From Candidatus Zixiibacteriota bacterium (lineage in GTDB: Bacteria; Zixibacteria; MSB-5A5; GN15; PGXB01), in contig LS998015.1 of assembly GCA_900498245.1 (NCBI GenBank), positions 96,430 to 132,378 on the forward strand: DNA of 35,949 nucleotides, written 5' to 3'. The position numbers were made by a program, and so were the translations under genes. Shown here one piece after another: positions 8,447-17,400 of the stretch. Every line of letters begins with the position of its first letter. Positions within the stretch are counted from its first letter, which is position 1. The notes under the pieces were generated by a model. The model saw nothing but the letters and a program-made list of their open reading frames with translations, had not been told where the DNA came from and made no database searches.

Positions 8447-8737
8447 ATGGTTAGGAAGAAGCGCAGTAGCATGGGGAAATTGGCAGACGAGACTGCCAGA
8501 CAGGTTGATCAAATGCTGTCCGATGATGAATTGGAATTAATCAAGAATACGTCAATTAATTGGGAGTCACTTAAACCGAAAATCACTAATTCCGAGACTT
8601 ATACCAGTTTGATAAATGCTGTTCAGCAGTCCACTAAGAAGAATGAAGATCTAGCACAATTGAGGGCGCGAATTGAGAATTTAGGGAAAGATGCTCTAAA
8701 GGCTGCAAGAACACTAATAACTAATATAAAGCCGTAG
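8447..8737 (+). CDS. Small helical hypothetical protein
   Basis: This is a 96-residue soluble protein with a basic N-terminus (VRKKRSS) and otherwise amphipathic helices, with no cysteine and no signal peptide. The last ~35 residues (KKNEDLAQLRARIENLG and onward) look like a short coiled coil. AAAGGA is 7-12 nt upstream of the ATG, and the start is 9 bp after the preceding stop, which supports translation as the second gene of the operon. No family was recognised. Like its neighbour it is built of coiled-coil helices, so a direct interaction is plausible but not shown. Confidence 0.65.
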   Translation: MVRKKRSSMGKLADETARQVDQMLSDDELELIKNTSINWESLKPKITNSETYTSLINAVQQSTKKNEDLAQLRARIENLGKDALKAARTLITNIKP

Positions 8738-8786
8738 TTATTGGAAATCGAAATTTGGGTATTAAATTTATTCTCTAGGGGGAAAT

Positions 8787-8885
8787 ATGACCCATTGCTC
8801 CTTTCTTTCAATGCCTATTTTAGCGTCGCCGGTAGCTCCAACAAATCTCCCACCTGGTGTAGATATTGCAAAGGTATTGGAATAA
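8787..8885 (+). pseudogene. 5' segment of membrane-protein gene cut off by an in-frame stop
   Basis: ATG at 8787 has a good ribosome site (AGGGGG) and reads 32 codons in the same frame as the membrane protein that follows, ending GVDIAKVLE then TAA (8883-8885). After the stop the frame stays open (LKAVSLPSTAIGIF) straight into the ATG at 8928. A single changed base in TAA (for example to TTA or CAA) would give one 291-residue protein, so this looks like a nonsense mutation or sequencing error. Confidence 0.45.
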
Positions 8886-8927
8886 TTAAAAGCAGTAAGT
8901 CTTCCAAGTACAGCTATTGGCATTTTC

Positions 8928-9662
8928 ATGAACATTTTGTCAATTACTTTTATTCTCTGCGCTGTTATTCTCATCCATCGAACTGCTGATGCAACCCTTT
9001 ATTCTAGATTCCTAAAACATATAGAATATGCATTTGCGACGACAATTTTGTTTAGAGTCGGCAATATTGCCGCTGCTGCAGTAAAATCAGTATTGGCCTA
9101 TCAATATTTGGGGTGGGATCTAGCAAACACTACTATTATCTATTCCAGCGCCGTTACAGCATATAATACTCTGCAATCAATTAATAATACTTGGCACGCG
9201 ACTTCTGTGATGATCTCATATCTTTCAACATTTTGGCTATTGTTGGCCTGGTGGCTTTTGAAAAAATATCCAGAAGAAGGTATTCCCCGAGGTTTTTATT
9301 CCTGGTCAATAGGAATCCTGGGAGGTCTTATTACAATTGCCGCAGGCGTAGTTACTGTAATTGGCGCTAGTGCCATATTCATAATTGATTTTCTCGATAT
9401 TGGCACCAGCGCTGTAGCCATATTTTTGGTTGGCTGGCAATTGCGGAAGATTGAAGCAAGAAAAGTCAATCAGGCTCTACGCGGTGTTGTTTTTCTCTTT
9501 TATGCCTGTTGGGCTCTAATGCAAGTCGGAGTTCCTATTTTTCGCGATAGGCCAGAACACCCCTTCTTTATGGTATTAATGTTTGTTGGGTTTGCCGCAA
9601 TGCTCTCGACAGCTTTATTGACTTCATATATTTTGCAGGATAAACCCGAATATCAGGCTTGA
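8928..9662 (+). CDS. Multi-pass inner-membrane protein, unknown family
   Basis: The open part encodes 244 residues with about seven hydrophobic segments: near 1-17, 35-60, 95-113, 125-148, 150-170, 185-205 and 212-235. Short charged loops separate them, so it is an integral membrane protein. I recognise no transporter or enzyme motif. ATG 8928 has no Shine-Dalgarno; the frame continues upstream without a break to a TAA at 8883, and a properly preceded ATG lies at 8787. The true gene therefore probably began at 8787 and is now interrupted, or the shorter form restarts here. It follows the coiled-coil pair 7739-8737 on the same strand and may belong to that operon. No terminator was seen right after it. 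Confidence 0.65.
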   Translation: MNILSITFILCAVILIHRTADATLYSRFLKHIEYAFATTILFRVGNIAAAAVKSVLAYQYLGWDLANTTIIYSSAVTAYNTLQSINNTWHATSVMISYLSTFWLLLAWWLLKKYPEEGIPRGFYSWSIGILGGLITIAAGVVTVIGASAIFIIDFLDIGTSAVAIFLVGWQLRKIEARKVNQALRGVVFLFYACWALMQVGVPIFRDRPEHPFFMVLMFVGFAAMLSTALLTSYILQDKPEYQA

Positions 9663-10120
9663 TCTATTCATGAAGGCATTTTCAACCTGAAATTAAGTTG
9701 ACTTGCCTGAATATTATCCTTGCCTGGAAAGCGGTGGCGATAATTGGACTCGTAGATTCGAGTAAGATTATTGAATATTCGTTCCTAATAAACGTAATTT
9801 ATATGGATTGCTATTATAAATCATTTCGGTACAATATTAATATTAATGTTAGTTTATGGATGATGCTTTGGCAGGTCTTTATAAATTTCCAAAATGCCTG
9901 AAAATTTAAAGATTATATATAGATTCTCATGAAATACATATAGGGTGGGGAAAAATATTATGTAAGAAATGGCCCCTAATTCAAATATACTAAACGAAGT
10001 TTAGTTGCATTTTTCGCAATTGGGCTGAAGAGCAAATCCTAAGTTACAGTTATTCAATAGATTATTTACAAAATTAAACAAAGTGTCAGAAACCCTTTAC
10101 CAGTTTTCAAGGAGGAAAAC
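9663..10120. other. Intergenic region with a 17-bp palindrome
   Basis: No supported gene is present. ACTAAAC-GAA-GTTTAGT at 9989-10005 is a perfect 7+3+7 inverted repeat about 115 bp upstream of the large secreted-protein gene and is a possible operator. The gene's ribosome site AAGGAGG lies at the end of the region. No copy of the CTGnC/CTGTCA element was found here. Confidence 0.4.
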
Positions 10121-13100
10121 ATGCTCAAAGCAATTTCAATGACACTCTTACTGGTTTTGTGCGCGGCATTGAGTTGGGGGCAATGCCCCACGTGTCCTCA
10201 AGCGGCGATTCTCGATCAATCAACTGCCAGTTTTGGAAGTGCTACCGCAGTAATCGGAGACTATAATAATGATGGCACTAATGATGTTCTAGTAGGCGCA
10301 TATAATCAGTTTGCAACAGGTCATGCCTATATTCTCTCAGGCGCAACCGGTGCAGTATTAAGAACCTATGATGGTGTTCAAAACGATGATTGGTTTGGCT
10401 ATGCTGTGGCCAATATCGGGGATATTGACAATTGCGGCAAGCCGGATTTCGCAATAGGTGCTCCTGCATATGGAACCGGGGGTTATTCAATCGGCATTGT
10501 CTATGTCTATTCTGGCAGTTCTGGAAATCAGATCGGCAGCCCTATTTATATTGATGACCTATTAACCGATGGTCAATATCAGCTGGGAAGAAGTATTGCT
10601 GCTGCTGGGGACTGGAACAATGATGGAAACAAAGATATTATTATTGGCGCCCCTGGCTACCAGTATTATTTAATGGGCACAGGCTGGCAATATATGCCCG
10701 GGCATGCATTTATTTATTCCTATTACAGTGGAAGCTGGCATAGGTTGGGTGTAATTACCGGGGAATATAACCAGGATTATTTTGGTTTTACAGTGGCCAA
10801 GGCAGGCAATGTTAATGGTGATCAGTATGATGATATAATAGTTGGAACTCCCTATAATCATAACTCAGCTGCAGAAGGCGGGAAGATATATGTTTATGCC
10901 GGCAATAGCACAACAACTATAATAGGCACTTTAACGGGAGCTCAATCAGCCGGACATCTAGGACAGGCCATTGCCGGTGCAGGCGATTTAAATGGAGACG
11001 GTAGAGATGATATCTTGATTGGCGAGCCTGGGGCGGCAAAGATTTGGGCTGTTTCGATGGCAAGTGGCACTGTAACTCTATTTACCAAAACAGGAGTGAG
11101 TCTTTCTGAATTCGGATATAGTATCTCAGGGACCCAGGACTTAAATGGCGACGATATTCCTGATTTTATAGTTGGTGCTCCGGGCACATCATCGCCAACA
11201 GTCTATGTTTATTCTGGTGACGCCATTGCTGCTGGGGCTCCTGTGGAAATCGCCAAGATGTATGGGACTTCAGGTTCTAGGTTTGGACAGAGTGTTTCAG
11301 GCAGTTTGACTTCCAGCAATCCCTCTGGGCTTGAATTGGTTGGCGCCCCACAGGAAACAAATGCTTATCTTTTCAAGTGCATCTATAATCGCTCGTACTA
11401 TGTTTCCAATAGCGGAGACGATGCCAACGGAAATGGCTGCCAGGCAAATCCTTATAAGACTATTCAAAAAGGTCTTGATGTTGCCACATCCGGAGATACT
11501 GTTATAGTAGTCGCCGGAACCTATACCGGCACGGGAAATCGAAATTTGAACTATCATGGCAAAGCAGTTGTCCTTCGATCGGCTTCAGGAGCTGATCAAA
11601 CCATAATTGATTGTCAGTCTGCTACCAGGGGATTTATTTTTGACAATGGCGAAGGCAGCAGCTCCAAGGTGATTGGATTTAGTATCCAGAATGGCTATGG
11701 CCTGGGTCAATCATCTGGGGGTGGCTGGGTCGGTGGAGGCGGAGGAATTTATATTGAAGAAGCCAGTCCCACTATTGATAGCTGCAAATTTATTTCCTGT
11801 AAAGATGACATGAATGCAGGTGGGGCAATTATAATTTCCTCTGGCTATAATAATGCAGCACCCTTAATAACGAGATCAGTGTTTGATGGCAACCTGGCTG
11901 ATGTCTATAATGACACTTGGTTTGGGTTGGGCGGAGCCATTGCAGTTTATAATTACAATTCGGCTCCTTCCATAGATTCCTGCATATTTATGAATAATGT
12001 CGCAAAGATTTCTGGGGGCGCGATATACCTTGCTCAAGCCCCTAATGCTCAAATAGCAAAATGTCTATTCAAAGCAAATCAGGCCGGAGATGCGACTCAC
12101 ACTGGACATGGCGGAGCCATTTATACTGATGATGCAAATACTTTGCAGAGATGCACATTTATCGGTAATTCAGCTAATGAAGGCGCAGTGCTATATGCAT
12201 ATGGGTGGGGTTATGTCCCGTTCACAGTTACCTTTGACAACAATATTGCGGCCGGAAATCTTCAATCTGAAGCCATCCGTTGTGCCGGGACCGACTGTTC
12301 CATAGTATTTGATTGCAACGTATTCTGGGATAATTATTCCAATGTCTCCGGACTCTGCGATTGCTCTGTCATGGACGCCAATACTCATTTTATTGATCCC
12401 CTCTTTTGCGATGCTGTCAATGGCAATTACTCAATTTCGACTAACTCTATTTGTGCCCCGGCTAATAGCCCGTGCGGTCAGCTTATTGGAGCTTACACAA
12501 CCAATTGCTCATATTCGCTGGCTGCCGGCCCCACTTTGGTTTCCCCATCTGATGGCAGTTCGACGACATCTTCCACTCCCACTCTTGATTGGAGTGATGT
12601 TACTGGAGCCACTGCATATGAAGTATGGGTGGATAATAATCAGAATTTCTGTTCTCCTGAGCGGGTCGCCACTGATTTGGAATTCTCCACTTGGGTTGTT
12701 TCTCCAGGTTTAGGCGATAGTTGGTGGTATTGGAGGGCCAGAGCTTATGTCAACGGAGCCTGGACCAATTGGTCAGCCACTTGGTCTTTCCAGAAATATA
12801 CCCCTCACGGTAATCCTTCATGTCCAGTACTTTATAGTTTTGATGGCAAGCAATATGACATGGAGAATCCGCTGTTAACCGCCTGTGAGCTAAACGGCTA
12901 TACTCAACCTGTGACTGATTTCTACCATGTAAATTTCCCAGTTGCCTCTGACAATGGGGCTGTTGAATTTCAGCTTAAAGAAATGGAAGATGAGATAACA
13001 TATCTAGGCAGTTTTGAGCTTATGACAGTGGATCATTCTCCTTCTACTTATGTGGCTGTCTCCACAGAAGGGGAGATTATTTCCTATGATAAGGTTATAG

Positions 13101-14029
13101 TTCCATTATCTGCAGTTGATAATGAAGGAATTGACAGGTTGGCTGAAGTCTCTTATGGTGATGGCAGTATCTTTGAAAGCCATGACAAAGGCTTTCTGAC
13201 ATTGACATTCCCTAATTTGGGAAGAAAAGGGGTTTTGGGACTGGCATGCGTAGTCAAACCTCCCTGCCCAATCGAAAGAAAACTGAATGCGGATCAGCCC
13301 GAAGATAATAAACCGCCTATTGTTTCAGTTGAATATTTAAATAGCAGTGGCAATTGGGTTAAGGCCACCAATATTCCTCCGCGGGAGAATGTTGTCCAGG
13401 AAATTGTGCAATTTGATCCTCAGCAGGTCGGCAATCAACAGATTATTACGATACGTTTGTCTTGGGACAAGAACTACCAGACAGATGTTATTTATCAGCT
13501 TAATGCGAGTAATGAGCAGCCCATAATTAAAAATTGGGAAGTCGAAAATGCCCAGTTAAGCACAGCCAAATTCCCCATAAGAGCATTGACTGAATTTAGT
13601 CCGGCCGATCCCTTAATGATGGTCAAGGGCGATGTGGCACAATTCACTTTCGGTTGTGGCTATATTCCTGAAGGGTTCTCGAGAGATTATATCATTAAGG
13701 CCTCGGGCAGATATCAACCGGATTATTCAGTTTATACCAATTTGATTCCATCGGGCCTCCAGCTCTATGATAATTATCCCAATCCGTTTAATCCCAGTAC
13801 TCAAATTGCCTATGACCTGCCAAAGACCATGCATGTTAAGCTTGTGATCTTCAACGCCCTTGGCCAAGAGGTCAAGGTCCTCGTTGATGAGAATCAGACA
13901 GCAGGTCATAAGTCGATTATCTGGGATGGAACAAATGGGCAGGGGCAATCAGTTGCAAGCGGCATTTACCTATACAAAATGGTTACTAACAACTTTGCTC
14001 AAACCAAGAAAATGACCCTCCTTAAATAA
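10121..14029 (+). CDS. Large secreted FG-GAP / beta-helix / FN3 protein with sorting tail
   Basis: This is a 1302-residue extracellular protein. A signal peptide covers residues 1-20. About seven FG-GAP (integrin-alpha-like beta-propeller) repeats span ~38-410, with Asp/Asn-rich calcium loops such as GDYNNDGTNDVLVG and GDLNGDGRDDILIG. Residues ~425-800 form a right-handed beta-helix (YYVSNSGDD and PYKTIQKGLD at its start, then Ser/Gly/Ile-rich coils). An FN3-like domain follows at ~805-900. A CPVLYSFDG-type region is at ~907, and the C-terminus from ~1213 carries YPNPFNPST and a FlgD-like Ig fold ending GIYLYKM..., the tail type used for outer-membrane secretion or sorting in FCB-group bacteria. 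It likely binds surfaces, sugars or other proteins; no catalytic site was identified. AAGGAGG precedes the ATG, and a terminator follows directly. Confidence 0.9.
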   Translation: MLKAISMTLLLVLCAALSWGQCPTCPQAAILDQSTASFGSATAVIGDYNNDGTNDVLVGAYNQFATGHAYILSGATGAVLRTYDGVQNDDWFGYAVANIGDIDNCGKPDFAIGAPAYGTGGYSIGIVYVYSGSSGNQIGSPIYIDDLLTDGQYQLGRSIAAAGDWNNDGNKDIIIGAPGYQYYLMGTGWQYMPGHAFIYSYYSGSWHRLGVITGEYNQDYFGFTVAKAGNVNGDQYDDIIVGTPYNHNSAAEGGKIYVYAGNSTTTIIGTLTGAQSAGHLGQAIAGAGDLNGDGRDDILIGEPGAAKIWAVSMASGTVTLFTKTGVSLSEFGYSISGTQDLNGDDIPDFIVGAPGTSSPTVYVYSGDAIAAGAPVEIAKMYGTSGSRFGQSVSGSLTSSNPSGLELVGAPQETNAYLFKCIYNRSYYVSNSGDDANGNGCQANPYKTIQKGLDVATSGDTVIVVAGTYTGTGNRNLNYHGKAVVLRSASGADQTIIDCQSATRGFIFDNGEGSSSKVIGFSIQNGYGLGQSSGGGWVGGGGGIYIEEASPTIDSCKFISCKDDMNAGGAIIISSGYNNAAPLITRSVFDGNLADVYNDTWFGLGGAIAVYNYNSAPSIDSCIFMNNVAKISGGAIYLAQAPNAQIAKCLFKANQAGDATHTGHGGAIYTDDANTLQRCTFIGNSANEGAVLYAYGWGYVPFTVTFDNNIAAGNLQSEAIRCAGTDCSIVFDCNVFWDNYSNVSGLCDCSVMDANTHFIDPLFCDAVNGNYSISTNSICAPANSPCGQLIGAYTTNCSYSLAAGPTLVSPSDGSSTTSSTPTLDWSDVTGATAYEVWVDNNQNFCSPERVATDLEFSTWVVSPGLGDSWWYWRARAYVNGAWTNWSATWSFQKYTPHGNPSCPVLYSFDGKQYDMENPLLTACELNGYTQPVTDFYHVNFPVASDNGAVEFQLKEMEDEITYLGSFELMTVDHSPSTYVAVSTEGEIISYDKVIVPLSAVDNEGIDRLAEVSYGDGSIFESHDKGFLTLTFPNLGRKGVLGLACVVKPPCPIERKLNADQPEDNKPPIVSVEYLNSSGNWVKATNIPPRENVVQEIVQFDPQQVGNQQIITIRLSWDKNYQTDVIYQLNASNEQPIIKNWEVENAQLSTAKFPIRALTEFSPADPLMMVKGDVAQFTFGCGYIPEGFSRDYIIKASGRYQPDYSVYTNLIPSGLQLYDNYPNPFNPSTQIAYDLPKTMHVKLVIFNALGQEVKVLVDENQTAGHKSIIWDGTNGQGQSVASGIYLYKMVTNNFAQTKKMTLLK

Positions 14030-14041
14030 GAGACTTTCGCT

Positions 14042-14077
14042 AAAGGGCAGGTTAAAATCCTGCCCTTTCCTATTTTT
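14042..14077 (+). terminator. Intrinsic terminator of the secreted-protein gene
   Basis: AAAGGGCAGG (14042-14051) pairs with CCTGCCCTTT (14059-14068) around a 7-nt loop, followed by CCTATTTTT. It starts 12 bp after the stop codon. Its stem matches the one at 7428. Confidence 0.85.
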
Positions 14078-14418
14078 CTCCTAATTCCAAAATATATTGA
14101 ATGCGTTTAAAATGCGTAATATAATGGCTAAGCCTTTTTGCTAAAATCGCTTGGAATAGATCCGATTTTTGGTTACTCTCGATATAAGATAGTTCACATT
14201 AATTGATATGATTACGGTGGAAAGAGGAAATGTTCTCACTTTCTCCTTTGTCTTTCCACCATTAACCTTTGGGCCTTTTGAGGCGCTTGTGCACCTTTCT
14301 GGCCAAAGATGCCCTTTCTTAATATGTTGCGAGACAGTAGATTGACGTATAATTTTGTCTATTGCAAATCGAGGAAATCTGTTTATATTTAATCAATACA
14401 TTTCATTAGGGGTCTGCT
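14078..14418. other. Intergenic region with a 10-bp stem
   Basis: GGTGGAAAGA (14216-14225) and TCTTTCCACC (14251-14260) are perfect inverted repeats with a 25-nt loop. Their role is unknown; it could be an operator pair or a leader structure. A second, bulged pair, CTTTGGGCC with GGCCAAAG, follows at about 14267-14308. No ORF is supported. Confidence 0.35.
14327..14353 (+). promoter_or_regulatory. Possible promoter of the multidomain regulator
   Basis: A perfect TATAAT occurs at 14348-14353, with TTGCGA (14327-14332) 15 bp upstream as a short-spaced -35. The start codon is 65 bp downstream. Only the -10 box is good, so this is tentative. Confidence 0.3.
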
Positions 14419-17400
14419 ATGATTCGGCCATATGGGTCCTCTGGGATAATTGAAAGCTCTAATTCAAAGCCAAAGTCTGGCATTTATGATTTTAGAAAGC
14501 TTTTATCGAATAATCAACTCACTCAATCTTGGTTCGCCATTAATACCGAACAAAAGCAGCCATGTTTTGTCAAGGCATATTATCAGCACAAGGATAACAG
14601 TATAAATGGAAATCAAATATTAGAGCAATCATTTGAACTCCAGAAATTTATAAAAACATCGCAAATTCATACCTCAAGCAAACTAACTTCTGATAATGGT
14701 TTCACTCTTATTGAGTATCCTTACCTTGATCCGAAGGAATGGCGTGCTCTCAGACCTGAATTATTCCTAAGTCAATTCCCCGACGTTCTTAGTGAAATCT
14801 TCAAAATTATTGACTATTTGCATCTTAATGAGCTAGTTCATTGTGACCTCAAATTAGAAAATTTTCTGGTCAGTTGGGCCGGACCGACTATCAAAGTCAA
14901 GCTCATAGATTTGGATTTTCTGACAAAATCGCATTCCCGTCCTTCCCACCATATTATTGGCACGCCAGGCAAAATAGCTCCAGAAATATTAGATGATGAA
15001 ATGGTTTTTATAGAATCTGATAATTATTCAATAGGACTGTCATTGGAATCTTATATAAAAAATACTGTAGCAATTACTAATTTAATTTCTACTGATGTCC
15101 GAGATAAATTAACACATCTTATCTGCAGGCTGACTGCCAGTTCACGCTTTCAGAGAAGTGCATTCTTAATTCCTGAATTATATAATTCCGGAATTATCGA
15201 CAAAAAAGCGTTTGATAGAATCCAGAGAGATCTATTTGCCATGAAGTTTGTCTCAGATTATCATAGGCAGATAGACCAATTAAGTGGGAAAAGCGATTTC
15301 ATTAAATATTTTCTCTCTCCTTCAAATGGCGTGTTCGGAATATCTGAGGAATTAGTTGAATTCCTGGATGTAGAAGCCCAAACAGGCTTTTTTTATGCCT
15401 ACAAATTATTCAAAGAGTTGCTGAGATCTTCAGAAATTAATCGCTATGGAAATTTTTGGCATCTCAATATTCCAGATGTCGTCGCATGGAATGCTATTAA
15501 TAGGATAAATAGTTTTACTAAACACGTGGATTTAAGAGGTCTTCTTGGTGGCAGGAAAAAAGTCAGTAACAGTTATGTGACATTTCTGCACCTAAAATAT
15601 GGATTTGCCACAAATGGCATTTCAGAAGAACCTAATAGAGAACAACTGCGGAATCTGGTGCCAAGCACATTAGCCAGAATAGCATTGTCTCTTGGGCGCT
15701 TCAGCGAAGCCGATGGTTTTTATAATACTGCAATTAATGCAATTCCAAATAATTGTCTGGAAAAGTGCCGGTTAATTTATGATTTAAGTCATGTTTATTT
15801 GTTACTCGGCAAAACTGATGATTTTCTAAAGGCTATTCATGAGGGCAAAGCACTGTCTAAAGAATTACGTGCAGAGAAATATTATTTGATCTTCAGAAGG
15901 CAAGAAGCTTGGCATATTGGAGCAACAGGAGATATTATAAAAGCCAATTCAATCTTGTCAGATCTATTGGCAGAGGCTCTTCAAAAACACTGGAAAGACG
16001 AAGCTTCCAAAATTTTGGCATCAAGGGGAGCACTGCTATGGAGAAGTGGTGATTTCAATAATGCTTTGGGTTTATTCAAAAAGTCCTTGAGCTTATCCAA
16101 AAGCCACGGAAATGCACTTGATCAAATTATAAATTATTCCAACCTGGCAGTCTTATATTTTGAATTGGCTGATTATACAAAGTCTATTAAATACGGAAAG
16201 GTGGCTGTCGAACTAGCTTTAAAGACCAACCAACTCACCCGTATTCCTGCGTTGTATATAAATTTGATGTTGGGTTATACTCGAATAGCAGATTATAAAC
16301 AATCAGAATTTTGGCTGAATGGCTATTTGACAGGAAGAACTTTAGGTCTAGATAGGTCGTTCTTCCTAATTTATTATCTATATTATGCCAATTTGCTCTT
16401 TAAGGAAGGACAATTTGTTAGTGCCAAGGAAGCATTTCGTCTGGCCTTATCTATGAGGTCTTCCAATACCGCGGAAAGGAACGTGGGGAAATTATATCAA
16501 AGCGAGGCATTGCTATATTTCCAGGAAGCAAACAAAAATGAATTTAATTGTGCGATTGCAAATGCCCGAAAGATATTCGCAGAATTAGGAGATACGGCGT
16601 CGATTACTGAAGTAAATTTTATTAATTCTCTTTGGGCAATCTACGTTGATAATCAAAATGAAATTGAATATTTGCCTGACTATTTCCAGACATTGATTAA
16701 AGGCAATAACCGATATTATGCCGCGCTTTGTCTGTTTTACATATTGCTTTATGGAAACCCTGCTGCTAAGAGACGCTCAATTTCCGATAGTTCTAAAATT
16801 AATTTTATTAGAAGTGCTACCGATGTTCCCTTATTCAGGGCAGTTAGTGAGCTAATTCAAGGATCCAATGCAAAAATTACTGATATTTCTGATTTATTGC
16901 CATTTATCAAGGATGCATATAGCGCTCTCTATAATTCTGGTGATCAATTTAATGCCCTGTTGGTATGTATGGAGATTGCTGACATTTACAAATCAGTGAA
17001 TAACTATAAACTGGCTAGGAAATTTTATCAACAAGCATATTCATTGGCTCAAGGCATAAAAAATAATGAACTGTTGAATGCCGCAAACAAAAGGCTTCAA
17101 GAAATACCCAAACAGGAATTGAGTCGTAGTCAATTTGTAAACTCTATCCGGGCTGTCTCCAAGATTCTTGATAATATTGAAGATAAGGAAGCCTCAATAC
17201 TAAAATTGGTCAATTATGCGGTAAAAGAGACAGGCGCAGAGCGCGGAGTTCTGCTCTTAAGAGCAGATGAATATTCCAAATTGCAGGTGAAAGCCTATGC
17301 CAATTGTGATGTGAAATGCCTTGATGATATTGCGGAATTTTCCAATTCTATTGCAAATACGGTGGCCACTCAAGAGATCCCCTTATTGATAGACAATGCT

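Noticed and set aside
9698-9901. 67-residue ORF in the gap before the secreted protein
   Set aside because: TTG start, no ribosome site, AT-rich non-coding composition.
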